Both the position numbers and the translations under genes were made by a program. The notes below the pieces were generated by a model that did no database searches, had not been told where the DNA came from, and worked only from the letters and a program-made list of their open reading frames with translations. A stretch of DNA of 64,000 nt, from positions 1,612,001-1,676,000 of the forward strand of contig NZ_BJHV01000001.1 of NCBI RefSeq assembly GCF_005405925.1, given 5' to 3'. This stretch comes from Streptomyces antimycoticus. GTDB taxonomy: Bacteria; Actinomycetota; Actinomycetes; Streptomycetales; Streptomycetaceae. Shown here piece after piece: positions 48,756 to 57,686 of this stretch (position 1 is its first letter; every line of letters starts with the position of its first letter).

Positions 48756-49873
48756 TCGGTCCAGGTTCCCGTGGTGAGGAAGATGTCGAGCGTCTTCACA
48801 TACGGCTCGATGTCCAGCCCCTGTTCCTCGAGCCACGCGTCCGAGTAGTACTTGTCCAGATACCGCTCCCCCGGGTCGCACAGCAGCGTCACCACGCTCC
48901 CGGTCCGCCCCGCGGCGACCATCTCCGCGACGATCCGCAGCGCGCTCCACAGCCCCGTCCCGGTGGAGCCGCCCGCCTTACGGCCGATGGCCCGCTCCAG
49001 GGCGCGCGCGGCCGCGACGCTCGCCGCGTCCGGGACCTTCATCATCCGGTCGATCGCGCCCGGTACGAAGCTGGGCTCCATCCGGGGGCGGCCGATGCCC
49101 TCGATGCGTGAACCGTGGTCGCTGGAGGCGTCGTCGTCATGGTGGACCCAGCCGTCGAAGAAGCAGGAGTTCTCCGGGTCGGCGACGCACACCCGGGTGT
49201 CGTACTGCATGTAGTGGACGTAGCGGGCGAGGGTCGCCGAGGTGCCTCCGGTGCCCGCCGTGGCGACGACCCATGCCGGTTCGGGATACCGCTCCAGACG
49301 CATCTGCTGATAGATCGACTCGGCGATGTTGTTGTTGCCGCGCCAGTCCGTGGCCCGCTCGGCGTAGGTGAACTGGTCCATGTAGTGACCCCCGGACTCC
49401 GTCGCGAGGGCGGCGGACTCCTCGTACATCGTCCGCGGGTCGTCCACGAAATGGCACTGGCCGCCATGGAATTCGATCAGGCGGCACTTCTCCCGGCTGG
49501 TCGTGCGGGGCATCACCGCGATGAAGGGCACCCCGATCAGCTTGGCGAAGTACGCCTCGGATACGGCGGTCGAGCCGCTGGACGCCTCGATCACGGGCTT
49601 GCCCGGCCGGATCCAGCCGTTGCACAGCCCATAGAGGAACAGCGAGCGTGCCAGACGGTGCTTGAGACTCCCTGTGGGGTGGGTGGACTCGTCCTTGAGG
49701 TAGAGGTCGATCCCCCAGCGCTCGGGCAGCGGGAAGCTCAGCAGATGGGTGTCCGCGGACCGCTGGGCGTCCGCCTGCACCTTTCGGACGGCCTCCTTCA
49801 GCCACTCGCGATAGCCGTGGTCGCTGCGGTCCACGTCGATCGTCTTGATGATCCCGCGCGCCGTGCCGTCCAA
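48752..49873 (-). CDS. PLP-dependent cysteine synthase-fold enzyme (Cds1-like)
   Basis: 373 residues, fold type II PLP enzyme. PLP lysine in [32 protein letters not shown] (Asn-equivalent loop), phosphate site [12 protein letters not shown]-terminal [21 protein letters not shown]. The shape matches mycobacterial Cds1 (Rv3684), an L-cysteine desulfhydrase that releases H2S and pyruvate; cystathionine synthase-type activity cannot be excluded. The start is TTG at 49873, five or six bases after AGGAGGAG; no better ATG or GTG fits. Confidence 0.87.
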   Translation of the reverse strand: MDGTARGIIKTIDVDRSDHGYREWLKEAVRKVQADAQRSADTHLLSFPLPERWGIDLYLKDESTHPTGSLKHRLARSLFLYGLCNGWIRPGKPVIEASSGSTAVSEAYFAKLIGVPFIAVMPRTTSREKCRLIEFHGGQCHFVDDPRTMYEESAALATESGGHYMDQFTYAERATDWRGNNNIAESIYQQMRLERYPEPAWVVATAGTGGTSATLARYVHYMQYDTRVCVADPENSCFFDGWVHHDDDASSDHGSRIEGIGRPRMEPSFVPGAIDRMMKVPDAASVAAARALERAIGRKAGGSTGTGLWSALRIVAEMVAAGRTGSVVTLLCDPGERYLDKYYSDAWLEEQGLDIEPYVKTLDIFLTTGTWTD

Positions 49874-50052
49874 CGCCCACTCCTCCTGCTTGTGCCCACG
49901 CCCAGCCCAGGTGGCATACTCGTGCCGTTTCGATCCTCATTGTCCCCCAGTGCGCCCTGGTGCCCGGGGCCGGTCCCGGGCACACTGCGCAGCAGGGAAA
50001 ATGAGAGACGGCGGCAGAAGCGCCAGTCGGAGCCATCGGGGAGGCGGTTGTG
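49874..50052. promoter_or_regulatory. Divergent promoter region with an inverted repeat
   Basis: 179 bp between divergent starts. GTGCCCGGG, GCCGGT, CCCGGGCAC (49960-49983) is a 9-bp perfect inverted repeat that could be an operator or 5' UTR stem. Confidence 0.5.
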
Positions 50053-50388
50053 ATGGCCGATAACGAGTTCAACGCCAGGGGAGTGCGGATCGAGCGGTTC
50101 CTGCGCTCGGTCACCCGCGCCGGACAGGTCTTGATCAAGGACGGCAGGCTGGAGTTGCTCACCAGCTACGGCCGCGAGATCGACAGCGCGCCGGTGCAGT
50201 CGGTGCGCGCCAGCAAGCCCTGGTTCGTGGACGGTGACCAGGCCATGGCCACCGTGAACGGCACCCGTTACCGTCTCACTCTCGGCTCGCAGGACACCAA
50301 GTCCACCTCGGCCAAGTCCGGCTCCGGGGCCGCCAGCCGCTTCCTCGACGCCGTCCGGTCCGCTCGGGGGCACTCCCAGAAGCGGTGA
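50053..50388 (+). CDS. Conserved hypothetical protein, 111 residues
   Basis: MADNEFNARGVRIERFLRSV, then VLIKDGRLELLTSYGREIDSAPVQSV, WFVDGDQAMATVNGTRYRLTLG: a small all-beta core resembling a PH-like or bacterial 'DUF' barrel, with a Ser/Lys-rich tail. No membrane helix. ATG 50053 has GGGGAGG eight bases upstream. Widely seen in streptomycetes in my recollection, function unknown. Confidence 0.7.
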   Translation: MADNEFNARGVRIERFLRSVTRAGQVLIKDGRLELLTSYGREIDSAPVQSVRASKPWFVDGDQAMATVNGTRYRLTLGSQDTKSTSAKSGSGAASRFLDAVRSARGHSQKR

Positions 50389-50412
50389 GGTGGCCGAGTT
50401 GCGCATGCGCGC

Positions 50413-50485
50413 GGTGGGACCGACCCTGGACGAGTATCAGTATCACTGAGGGTCAACAAGCGGTGACGCAGAGAACCGTCCCACC
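50413..50485 (+). terminator. Nested inverted repeats after the 111-residue protein gene
   Basis: Outer GGTGGGAC/GTCCCACC (50413-50420, 50478-50485), inner GACCCT/AGGGTC (50422-50427, 50449-50454). Loose; may be a terminator or 5' UTR structure for the next gene. Confidence 0.3.
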
Positions 50486-50573
50486 GGTCGCGCCCAGCAG
50501 CCACCACTGCTGAACGTGTTCGTCGCCCGCATCTGAATCAGGCTAGCCCCAACTTCTTCAGGGAGTCGCAGCC

Positions 50574-51293
50574 GTGATCAGTCGTCCTAGCAGGCAGTGC
50601 ACGGTGGAGCTGCAGGCCCTGCCGTCGCGGATCGGACAGGTCCGCAGAATCGTGTCGGCGCAGTTGCGCTACTGGCATCTGGATCCGCTCATCGACCCGG
50701 CGGCGCTCGCCGTCACCGAACTGCTCACCAATGTGCATCGGCACGCCGAGCCGGACAAGCAGTGCACGGTGGAGATCGTTCTCATGCGGGACCGGTTGAC
50801 CGTTTCGGTCCGCGATCAGGATCCGCGGCTGCCCCGCCTTCGGGCCTGCGATCCCGTGGCCACGCATGGCAGGGGGCTCGCGCTGGTCGCGGCCGTCAGC
50901 CAAAGCTGGGGGATGCATGCGCGGGACGACGGCAGCGGGAAGGTCGTCTGGTTCACGCTGGCCGTGCCGCGGCCCACCGCCACCGCCAAGTCGCCCCTCA
51001 CGGCGCATGGAGCGGGCCGTACCGCACCGCCCCATCGCACGGACGCCTCCCGCCCGGCGCCGGCGCCCACCACGCCCATCACCGGCCCCGCACCCACACC
51101 CGGACCCGCCACCGCCCCGACACCGGTCGCCCCGGCACCGGTGCCCGTCGCCCCGGCACCCACCCCCGCACCCGTCGCCCCCGCGCCCGTCGCCCCGGCG
51201 CCGGCACCGGCCCCCGCGCCCGTCGCCGCGGCCCAGGCGTCTGCGGTGCGCGAGCGGGCTCCCGCGGCCGCCCGGTCGGCAGCCTCCCGCTGA
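50574..51293 (+). CDS. Anti-sigma-type ATP-binding protein with Pro/Ala tail
   Basis: 239 residues. Residues 1-135 form a HATPase_c_2 domain: CTVELQALPSRIGQVRRIV, LAVTELLTNVHRHA (N box), VSVRDQDPRLPRL (degenerate G1), HGRGLALVAAVSQSWG. The remaining 100 residues are PAP/VAP repeats, probably extended. The family comprises RsbW-like kinases common in Streptomyces. GTG 50574, eight bases after GGGAG. Confidence 0.82.
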   Translation: MISRPSRQCTVELQALPSRIGQVRRIVSAQLRYWHLDPLIDPAALAVTELLTNVHRHAEPDKQCTVEIVLMRDRLTVSVRDQDPRLPRLRACDPVATHGRGLALVAAVSQSWGMHARDDGSGKVVWFTLAVPRPTATAKSPLTAHGAGRTAPPHRTDASRPAPAPTTPITGPAPTPGPATAPTPVAPAPVPVAPAPTPAPVAPAPVAPAPAPAPAPVAAAQASAVRERAPAAARSAASR

Positions 51294-51302
51294 GCACGCA
51301 GG

Positions 51303-51328
51303 CGTCCCGCCTCCCGTGAGGCGGGACG
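51303..51328 (+). terminator. Terminator hairpin after the ATP-binding protein gene
   Basis: CGTCCCGCCTC, loop CCGT, GAGGCGGGACG: 11-bp perfect stem ten bases past the stop codon. Confidence 0.75.
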
Positions 51329-51333
51329 GTCCG

Positions 51334-51414
51334 GACAGCCCCGACGGCCCCGGCAGCCCGGACAACCCCAACCGCCCTGACAGCCCTGACAGCCCGGTCG
51401 GCCTGAGCGCCCCG
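51334..51414. repeat. Nine degenerate 9-bp tandem repeats
   Basis: Units such as GACAGCCCC, GACGGCCCC, GGCAGCCCG. It follows the hairpin directly and ends 26 bp before the stop of the convergent SHOCT-type gene. Confidence 0.75.
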
Positions 51415-51440
51415 CGTCAGCGCCCCACCGTCAGCCACGG

Positions 51441-51734
51441 TCAGAGGACCCCGCCCTTCGCATGGCATCCGAACTGCTCGTCCAGGACGGACAGTCGGCG
51501 CCAGTACTCGTCCTCATCGATCTCACCGGCCGCGAAGCGACGGCCCAGCACCGCGATCGGCGAGCGCTCACCGAGGTCCGCGGGTCCCTGCCGCCAGGGG
51601 GCGCGTCCGCGCCACCCGGCGCGCCTCAACAGGAAGACCGCACCGCCGACGACCAGCGCCCACATCAGCGGGAAGAGCAGAATCCACGGTCCGGGGCCGT
51701 CGCCGTCGGCGAAGCCGTGCGCCAGGGTGTTCAT
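51441..51734 (-). CDS. Small membrane protein with SHOCT domain
   Basis: 97 residues. One membrane helix, ILLFPLMWALVVGGAVFLL, a basic linker, then SPIAVLGRRFAAGEIDEDEYWRRLSVLDE, the SHOCT short C-terminal motif (A.RyA.GEI..eEy..r...L). ATG 51734; GAGGAG is 12 bases upstream. Function unknown; SHOCT is often an oligomerisation motif. Confidence 0.8.
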   Translation of the reverse strand: MNTLAHGFADGDGPGPWILLFPLMWALVVGGAVFLLRRAGWRGRAPWRQGPADLGERSPIAVLGRRFAAGEIDEDEYWRRLSVLDEQFGCHAKGGVL

Positions 51735-51984
51735 GATGATCGCGCTCCTCGGGAGTGGTTGTCTCATGGCCCGTTGTTGTCATGGCCACTTCTCACGGCC
51801 CTTTCTCACGGCCACTTCGAGGATCACTCCCTTACGGCGACCGGTCGTCGTACGGCCGACGACACTCCCGGTACCTCCTGGGGAGTACGCGCGCCGGGGC
51901 CCACCCCTTCTGTACCTACTAGTGTGTACGATCGAACGCAGAGGAACGGCCGCGAACGCACGCCCCCCCGACAGGAGTTCACCG

Positions 51985-52572
51985 ATGCTCGTCATGCAGT
52001 ACCGGATCACCCTGCCCGCCGACTACGACATGAGGATCATCCGGGACCGGGTGGAGACGAAGGGGCCGCTGCTCGACGACTTCTCAGGACTGGGGCTCAA
52101 GGCGTACGGCATCCGGGAGCGGGGGGTGGACGGCTCGCCGGTCCACCAGTACGTCCCGTTCTATCTGTGGACCGCGCCCGAGGCCATGAACCGCTTCCTA
52201 TGGGGCCCCGGACTCCGGGGCATCGTCCGGGACTTCGGCAGGCCCGCGGTCGAGCACTGGCAGGGGCTCGCCTTCGAACGGGGCCCGGCGGCGGGCACCG
52301 TACCGCGCGCCGCCACCCGCCACGCCGCGCCGGTCCCGGCCGCCGCCGACCCCGCCTCCGTTGTCGAGGACGCGCTGGCGCGGCTGGCCGAGCGCGCCCG
52401 TACGGACGGCGTCCACGCGACGGCCCTCGGCATCGACCCGCGCGGCTGGGAGCTGATCCACTTCACGCTCTGGGAGGACTCCGCACCGCCCCCGGAGCCC
52501 GGCGACCGTTACCAGGTGCTCCATCTGTCGACCCCGGACCTGAACGCGCTCCCCCGGGGCCGCCAGTGGTGA
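51985..52572 (+). CDS. DUF4865 family protein
   Basis: 195 residues: MQYRITLPADYDMRIIRDRVETKGPLLDDFSGLGLKAYGIRERG, YVPFYLWTAPEAMNRFLWG, GRPAVEHWQGLAFERGP, WELIHFTLWEDS. The two halves resemble a dimeric alpha/beta barrel (monooxygenase-like), inferred. ATG 51985, seven bases after AGGAG. Often beside LysR or TetR regulators, but here it is alone. Function unknown. Confidence 0.8.
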   Translation: MLVMQYRITLPADYDMRIIRDRVETKGPLLDDFSGLGLKAYGIRERGVDGSPVHQYVPFYLWTAPEAMNRFLWGPGLRGIVRDFGRPAVEHWQGLAFERGPAAGTVPRAATRHAAPVPAAADPASVVEDALARLAERARTDGVHATALGIDPRGWELIHFTLWEDSAPPPEPGDRYQVLHLSTPDLNALPRGRQW

Positions 52573-52595
52573 CGGCCGTAAGGAGCTCGCGGTGC

Positions 52596-53825
52596 TCAGC
52601 CCACGCCCAGGGCGGCCAAGGGGTCGTCCAGCACCGGCTGCCACGCCAACTCGGCCGCGCCCACCAGGCTGTTGTGGTCCAGCGTGCACGGCAGAATCGG
52701 TACGCCCCCGCTCCGGCCCCACAGGCTCCGCTCCGCCACCACCGCGCGCAGCCGCTCCGGGTCGGCCTCCAGGAGTTCGCGGTGCAGCCCGCCGAGGATG
52801 ATGCGGTCCGGGTTGAGGATGTTGACCAGACCGGCGAGCCCGAGGCCGAGGCGGTCGATGAGCTGGCTGGTGGCGGCCCGTACGGACGGCTCCGTGGCGT
52901 ACTCCTCGCGCAGCAGATCGCGGGCCTGCTGCAGCAGGGACACCTCCGGGCCCGGGTCGCGCCCGGCCGCCGTGAGGAAGGCGAGCGGATCGGCCTCGAT
53001 GTCCAGACAGCCGCGGCTGCCGCAGTGGCAGGGCGGGCCCTCGGGGTTGACGGTCAGATGGCCCACCTCGAGGGCGAGCCCCGCGCTGCCCGTGTGCAGC
53101 CGCCCGTCGAGCACCAGGGCGCCACCGACGCCCCGGTGCCCGGTGGCGACACAGAGCAGATGCTGAGCGCCGCCGCCCGCGCCATGGCGGTGCTCGGCGA
53201 GCGCGGCCAGGTTGACGTCATTGCCCGCGAAGCCGGTGACCGGCTCCCCGTCGTCGCCACGGATACCGGCCGCGGCCAGGCTGCGGTTGAACAGCTCGCG
53301 CACCGGAGCGCCCGCGGGCCAGGCGACGTGCAGTGGGTTCAGGGCGGTGCCCTCCGGTTCGGCGACCGCGGACGGGACGGCGAGCCCCGCGCCCACGCAG
53401 CGGCGGCCTGTCTCCCGCAGCAGCCGGGCACCGGCCTCCACGACCGCGTCGATGACATGCGCCGGGTCGGCGGGCACGGTCATGCAGCCCGGGGCCGTGG
53501 CCACGGTCCGGCCGCCGAGCCCGACGAGCGCCGCGCGGAACCCGTCGGCGTGCACCTGGGCGGCGAGCGCGACGGGCCCTCGGGCGGCGATCGACAGCCG
53601 GTGCGAGGGACGGCCCTGCGCCCCGGCGGCCCCGAGCGGCCGTGAGTCGACCTGGATCAGGCCGAGCGCCTCCAGCTCGGCGGCGACGGCGCCCGCGGTC
53701 GCACGGGTCACCCCGAGCTCGGCCGTGAGCACCGCGCGGGTGGGCGCGCGGCCGGTGTGGACGAGTGCCAGTGCCGGGCCAAGAGCGCTTCGGCCGCGCT
53801 CGAGCCTTGTCCGTGTCTGGGTCAC
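52596..53825 (-). CDS. ROK family transcriptional regulator / sugar kinase homologue
   Basis: 409 residues. N-terminal winged HTH (LVHTGRAPTRAVLTAELGVTRATAGAVAAELEALGLIQV), then ROK fold: VALAAQVHADGFRAALVGLGG, GLAVPSAV, NDVNLAALAEHRHG, GHRGVGGALVLDGRL, and zinc motif CHCGSRGCLDIEA. It has the GH(R)G and CxCGxxGC marks of NagC/XylR-type repressors that sense a sugar. GTG 53825. Only 17 bp separate its start from the divergent MFS start, so it almost certainly represses that gene. Confidence 0.9.
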   Translation of the reverse strand: MTQTRTRLERGRSALGPALALVHTGRAPTRAVLTAELGVTRATAGAVAAELEALGLIQVDSRPLGAAGAQGRPSHRLSIAARGPVALAAQVHADGFRAALVGLGGRTVATAPGCMTVPADPAHVIDAVVEAGARLLRETGRRCVGAGLAVPSAVAEPEGTALNPLHVAWPAGAPVRELFNRSLAAAGIRGDDGEPVTGFAGNDVNLAALAEHRHGAGGGAQHLLCVATGHRGVGGALVLDGRLHTGSAGLALEVGHLTVNPEGPPCHCGSRGCLDIEADPLAFLTAAGRDPGPEVSLLQQARDLLREEYATEPSVRAATSQLIDRLGLGLAGLVNILNPDRIILGGLHRELLEADPERLRAVVAERSLWGRSGGVPILPCTLDHNSLVGAAELAWQPVLDDPLAALGVG

Positions 53826-53842
53826 GCCTCTATTCTCACTTT
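53826..53842. promoter_or_regulatory. 17-bp spacer between divergent starts
   Basis: TATTCT (53831-53836) ends six bases before the plus-strand GTG, fitting a leaderless MFS transcript. Both promoters must extend into the opposite coding regions or be leaderless. TTTGTG...AACAAA at 53841-53862 is a weak inverted repeat that could be a ROK operator. Confidence 0.45.
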
Positions 53843-55096
53843 GTGCCGACTCCAAACAAAACACGGACGGCCATTCTGGGCGCGCGCCGCTCCGTCACCG
53901 CGGATCGCGACCTCGCCCGACTCCGCGCCGCCATCACCGCGTTCTTCTTCCTCGACGGCTTCGTGTTCGCCGGATGGGTCGCCCGGATCCCCGCGATCAA
54001 GGACCAGACGAGCGCCTCGGAGGGCGCGCTGGGGCTGGCCCTGCTCGGCGTGTCCGCGGGCGGGACGGCCACGATGATGGCCACCGGGCGCCTGTGCCGC
54101 CGCTTCGGCAACCACCCGACGACGGTGGCCGCCGGTGTGCTGTTCGCCGGCTCCGTGGCGCTGCCGCCGCTGACCCACTCCGCGCTCGTCCTCGGCCTGG
54201 TGCTGCTGGTCTTCGGCACCGGGTTCGGCGCGCTCAACGTGGCCATGAACAGCGCGGCGGTCGACCTCATCGCCGCCCTGCGCCGCCCGGTCATGCCCAG
54301 CTTCCACGCCGCCTTCAGCCTGGGCGGGATGGCCGGGGCAGGGCTCGGCGGGCTGATCGCCGACCACCTCTCCCCCACCCGCCATCTGTCGCTGCTCGCG
54401 GTCTTCGGGCTGCTGCTCGCGGCGGCCGCCGGCCGGACGCTGATCTCGCTGCCGGTGCCCGCGCCGCGGGATGGCGCCGGGCCCGCGGCCGAGTCCGAGA
54501 ACGCCGCCGCCGAACCGTCTCCCGGCGCAGAGCGGTCGGGTCGCGCCCGGTGGCTCGTCGCCGTCTTCGGCCTGATCGCGCTCTGCACGGCGTACGGCGA
54601 GGGCGCGATGGCCGACTGGGCGGCCCTCCATCTGCACCAGGACCTCGACGCGTCCGCCGGACTGGCCGCCGCGGGATACTCCGTCTTCGCGCTGATGATG
54701 GCCGTCGGCCGGCTGACCGGCACCGCGCTGCTCGAACGGCTCGGCCAGACCAGGGCGTTGATCGCGGGCGGTGCCACGGCCGCGGCCGGCATGCTGCTGG
54801 GCTCGCTCGCGCCCACGGTCTGGCTCGCGCTCCTGGGCTTCGCGGTCACCGGGCTGGGACTGGCCAATCTCTTCCCCGTCGCCATCGCGCGGGCGGGCGC
54901 GCTGACGGGGCCGGGCGGGGTCGCCGCGGCCTCCACGCTCGGCTACGGCGGGATGCTGCTGGGCCCGCCCACGATCGGCTTCCTCGCCGACTGGTACTCG
55001 CTGCCGATCGCACTCACCACGGTCGCGGCGCTGGCGGCCGTGGCGGCGGTGGTCGCGTACGGCACGCGGAACGCCGTGCGCCCGGCCGGAAACTGA
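53843..55096 (+). CDS. MFS transporter (YbjJ-like)
   Basis: 417 residues, twelve helices. LDGFVFAGWVARIPAIKDQTSASEGALGLALLG at helix 1, FGTGFGALNVAMNSAAVDL, PVMPSFHAAFSLGGMAGAGLGGL (a signature of the YbjJ/FucP-related group), and STLGYGGMLLGPPTIGFLAD. Usually export or sugar uptake; the substrate is unknown, but the ROK partner hints at a sugar. GTG 53843. Confidence 0.88.
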   Translation: MPTPNKTRTAILGARRSVTADRDLARLRAAITAFFFLDGFVFAGWVARIPAIKDQTSASEGALGLALLGVSAGGTATMMATGRLCRRFGNHPTTVAAGVLFAGSVALPPLTHSALVLGLVLLVFGTGFGALNVAMNSAAVDLIAALRRPVMPSFHAAFSLGGMAGAGLGGLIADHLSPTRHLSLLAVFGLLLAAAAGRTLISLPVPAPRDGAGPAAESENAAAEPSPGAERSGRARWLVAVFGLIALCTAYGEGAMADWAALHLHQDLDASAGLAAAGYSVFALMMAVGRLTGTALLERLGQTRALIAGGATAAAGMLLGSLAPTVWLALLGFAVTGLGLANLFPVAIARAGALTGPGGVAAASTLGYGGMLLGPPTIGFLADWYSLPIALTTVAALAAVAAVVAYGTRNAVRPAGN

Positions 55097-55151
55097 CGCC
55101 CTCGCCGTCCCGGCCCCGGCCGATGTCGGAGGTGGCTGGCATGATTCCGCC

Positions 55152-55886
55152 ATGGAGACTGCCGAGTTGATCGAAATCGTGGACCGCGAGGGCCGGCTGC
55201 TGGCCGACGCCGCGGCCGAGGCCGGAGTGGACGCCCAGATGCCCACCTGCCCCGACTGGCGCGTCCGTGACCTGCTGTCCCACCTGGGCCAGGTGTACGG
55301 CTGGGCCACCCGGATCGTCGGCGAGGGCCTGACGGAGCCGGTCCGGCCGGCGGTCGAGCCTGCACCGGCCGACGCCGAGCTCGTGTCCTGGTACCGCGAG
55401 GTCCATGGCCGGCTGGTCGGCACCCTTACCGATGCCGACCCCGAGCTGAAGTGCTTCACCTTCTTTCCCTCGGAGTTCCCGCTGGGCTTCTGGGCCCGGC
55501 GCCAGGCCCATGAAACGGCCATCCACCGGATCGACGCGGAGTCGGCGCGGGGCGGGGCCCTTTCCCCGTTCACCCCTAAGTTCGCGGCCGACGGGGTCGA
55601 TGAGCTGCTGGTCGGTTTCCACGGCCTGGACCGGTCCCGGGTGCGCACGGACACCCCGCGCACGCTCCGGGTGAGGGCCACGGACCATGCCGCGGTGTGG
55701 ACGATGCGGCTGTCACAGGACGCTCCGCGCACCGAGCGCGACGGCGAGGGGGCGGCCGACTGCGAGCTGAGCGGCCCGGCCGGCGACCTCTATCTCGCGC
55801 TCTGGAACCGGCAGCCGATCACCGCGCTGACCACGGAGGGGGACGAGAAGCTGGCCGAGCTGTGGCGGGAGCACTCGAGCATCTGA
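55152..55886 (+). CDS. Mycothiol-dependent maleylpyruvate isomerase-family protein
   Basis: 244 residues. N-terminal DinB-like four-helix part: LLADAAAEAGVDAQMPTCPDWRVRDLLSHLGQVYGWA (metal His in SHLGQV), then ARRQAHETAIHRIDAESARGG (HExxxHRxD metal motif), and a C-terminal SCP2-like domain with CELSGPAGDLYLALWNRQP. The family uses mycothiol for isomerisation or conjugation; the substrate is unknown. ATG 55152, 55 bp after the MFS gene. Confidence 0.88.
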   Translation: METAELIEIVDREGRLLADAAAEAGVDAQMPTCPDWRVRDLLSHLGQVYGWATRIVGEGLTEPVRPAVEPAPADAELVSWYREVHGRLVGTLTDADPELKCFTFFPSEFPLGFWARRQAHETAIHRIDAESARGGALSPFTPKFAADGVDELLVGFHGLDRSRVRTDTPRTLRVRATDHAAVWTMRLSQDAPRTERDGEGAADCELSGPAGDLYLALWNRQPITALTTEGDEKLAELWREHSSI

Positions 55887-55937
55887 TATGCGCGCATTGG
55901 GTTACCGGCGGGTAATATCGCGTGCTAGCTTCCTGAC

Positions 55938-56462
55938 ATGTCACGTCGATCGATGTCCGCGCGCCGCCTGCGCCGCGCGATGAACTGGTGGCCGCCCTAT
56001 CTCTTCGCCGGGGTGCGGGTGGTCCACCTCGCGGAGGACTGGACCAGTGTCCGGGTCAGGCTGCGGCTGCACCGCTTCAACTCCAACTACGTGGGGACCC
56101 ACTTCGGCGGTTCGCTGTTCGCGATGAGCGACCCGTTCTGGATGCTGCTGGTGATGAACCGGCTCGGCCGGGACTACATCGTCTGGGACAAGGCCGGCGA
56201 GATCGACTTCGTCTCGCCCGGCCGCGGCGATGTGTTCGCCGACTTCAAGCTCACCGAGGAGCGGCTGGAGGAGATCCGCGAGGCCACGGCGGACGGCGGC
56301 AAGGCACTGCCGTGGTTCGAGAACGACGTGGTCGCCGCGGACGGTACGGTCGTGGCACGCGTACGGAAGCAGCTGTATGTGCGCAAGAAGCAGCGTGACG
56401 GGCAGCGCGAGCCGGGGATGACCGACTCGGCGGCAGTCACCGGACAGCAGGCGGAGGGCTGA
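55938..56462 (+). CDS. DUF4442 hotdog-fold protein
   Basis: 174 residues: MNWWPPYLFAGVRVVHLAEDWTSVRVRLRLHRFNSNYVGTHFGGSLFAMSDPF, a thioesterase-type hotdog (NSNYVGTHFGGSLF is the DUF4442 hallmark), then VWDKAGEIDFVSPGRGDV. Predicted acyl-CoA thioesterase-like; activity unproven. ATG 55938. Six bp before the next small membrane gene, so an operon with the two genes that follow. Confidence 0.85.
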   Translation: MSRRSMSARRLRRAMNWWPPYLFAGVRVVHLAEDWTSVRVRLRLHRFNSNYVGTHFGGSLFAMSDPFWMLLVMNRLGRDYIVWDKAGEIDFVSPGRGDVFADFKLTEERLEEIREATADGGKALPWFENDVVAADGTVVARVRKQLYVRKKQRDGQREPGMTDSAAVTGQQAEG

Positions 56463-56468
56463 TACGAG

Positions 56469-56711
56469 ATGACCGGGCCCCGTTCCCAGGACGAGCGCGA
56501 CACGCTCACCGTCGAGATGGTGTTCGCCCTGGTCACGGCCGGTCTGCTGGCGGCCGTGCTCTATGTGGCGGTCGCGAGCCCCGCGCTCTTCGGCGACCTG
56601 GGCCGGGCTCAGGAGAGGGCCTGGAAGGCAGCCGCCTTCGCGGTGGCCACCGTCGGATTCGCCGTCCGCCTGGTGCGGGCGTTGTGGCTCTTCTCCCGGC
56701 AGCGGCGCTGA
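56469..56711 (+). CDS. Small two-helix membrane protein
   Basis: 80 residues. Two hydrophobic helices, MVFALVTAGLLAAVLYVAVA and WKAAAFAVATVGFAVRLVRALWLF, and a basic C-terminus. Function unknown. Its TGA overlaps the ATG of the next gene by one base. Confidence 0.75.
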   Translation: MTGPRSQDERDTLTVEMVFALVTAGLLAAVLYVAVASPALFGDLGRAQERAWKAAAFAVATVGFAVRLVRALWLFSRQRR

Positions 56712-57616
56712 TGACCGAGAGCCCGCGGCCTCCACGGTGGCAGTGCGCGGGATCGCGCTGGGGCCGGCGCGGGCCCGCGCTCGTCTGGCGCCATCCGGCC
56801 CAGGGGGAACGGCTCTCCCCGCTGACGGCGGACCGCCCGCTCTCCTTCACCACCGGGCCCCGGCGCGACTGCGTCGGCGTGCGCAGGGGCTCCCGGCACA
56901 CCCCGTGCCCGGCCGGGGCCGAGGTCCCGGCCGTCACCGTATCGGCGCAGTGCCCGGACTGCGCCCGGCTGGACCGCTCGTACTCCGTGGCCGCCGACAC
57001 CCGTACGGACGACCCGCGCCCTTACGACGTCTACCTCGCATGGTTCGGCCCGGATCTGGTCAAGGTCGGGATCACGGCGGCCGAGCGGGAGGGGGCGCGG
57101 CTGCTGGAGCAGGCCGCGCTCTCGTACTGCCTGCTGGGCCGTGGCCCGCTGATGGCCGCGCGCCGCGCCGAGGCGGAGCTGGGCACCGCGCTCGGCATCC
57201 CGGACCGCTTCCCCTACGCCGCCAAGCGCACCGCCCGCGAGGCCGCGCCGCCCCCGGAGCGGCGGGCCGCCGACCTCGCCGCGCTCCACCAGCGGGCGCG
57301 CGCCCTGGGCGGGCTGCCGGAGTCACTGGCCCTGGCACCGTTCGAGCCGGTGCACCACGACGCGGCGTTCCATCTGGACCGGGTGCGCCCCGCGCTGGGG
57401 CTGATCCAGCTCGTCCCCGAGACCACCGTGGCCGGTCGGATCGACGCCGTGGCGGGCCCGGACATCCACCTGACCTCGACGGACGGCCGGATCCTGCTGC
57501 TGGACACCCGCCGGCTGGCGGGCTGGCCGCTGACGGCGGCCGCGGCGGACGCCCCGACGACGGCGCCGGTGACGGTGTGGGAGCGGGAGACGGAGGCTCC
57601 GGAGGGGCTGTTCTGA
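56711..57616 (+). CDS. DUF2797 family protein
   Basis: 301 residues. Cysteine cluster: RRDCVGVRRGSRHTPCP and SAQCPDCARLDR, a likely zinc site, then YDVYLAWFGPDLVKVGITAAEREGARLLEQAALSYCLLGRGPLMAARRAE, a GIY-YIG-like segment (YLAWFG..KVGIT..ER) typical of DUF2797. It could be a nuclease-fold protein; function unproven. ATG 56711. Confidence 0.82.
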   Translation: MTESPRPPRWQCAGSRWGRRGPALVWRHPAQGERLSPLTADRPLSFTTGPRRDCVGVRRGSRHTPCPAGAEVPAVTVSAQCPDCARLDRSYSVAADTRTDDPRPYDVYLAWFGPDLVKVGITAAEREGARLLEQAALSYCLLGRGPLMAARRAEAELGTALGIPDRFPYAAKRTAREAAPPPERRAADLAALHQRARALGGLPESLALAPFEPVHHDAAFHLDRVRPALGLIQLVPETTVAGRIDAVAGPDIHLTSTDGRILLLDTRRLAGWPLTAAAADAPTTAPVTVWERETEAPEGLF

Positions 57617-57686
57617 GCGGGCCCCGAAGCACCGCGCACCGAGCACGGGGCACCCTCGCCACCGCTCCCCGGGCCCAGGACCTTCC

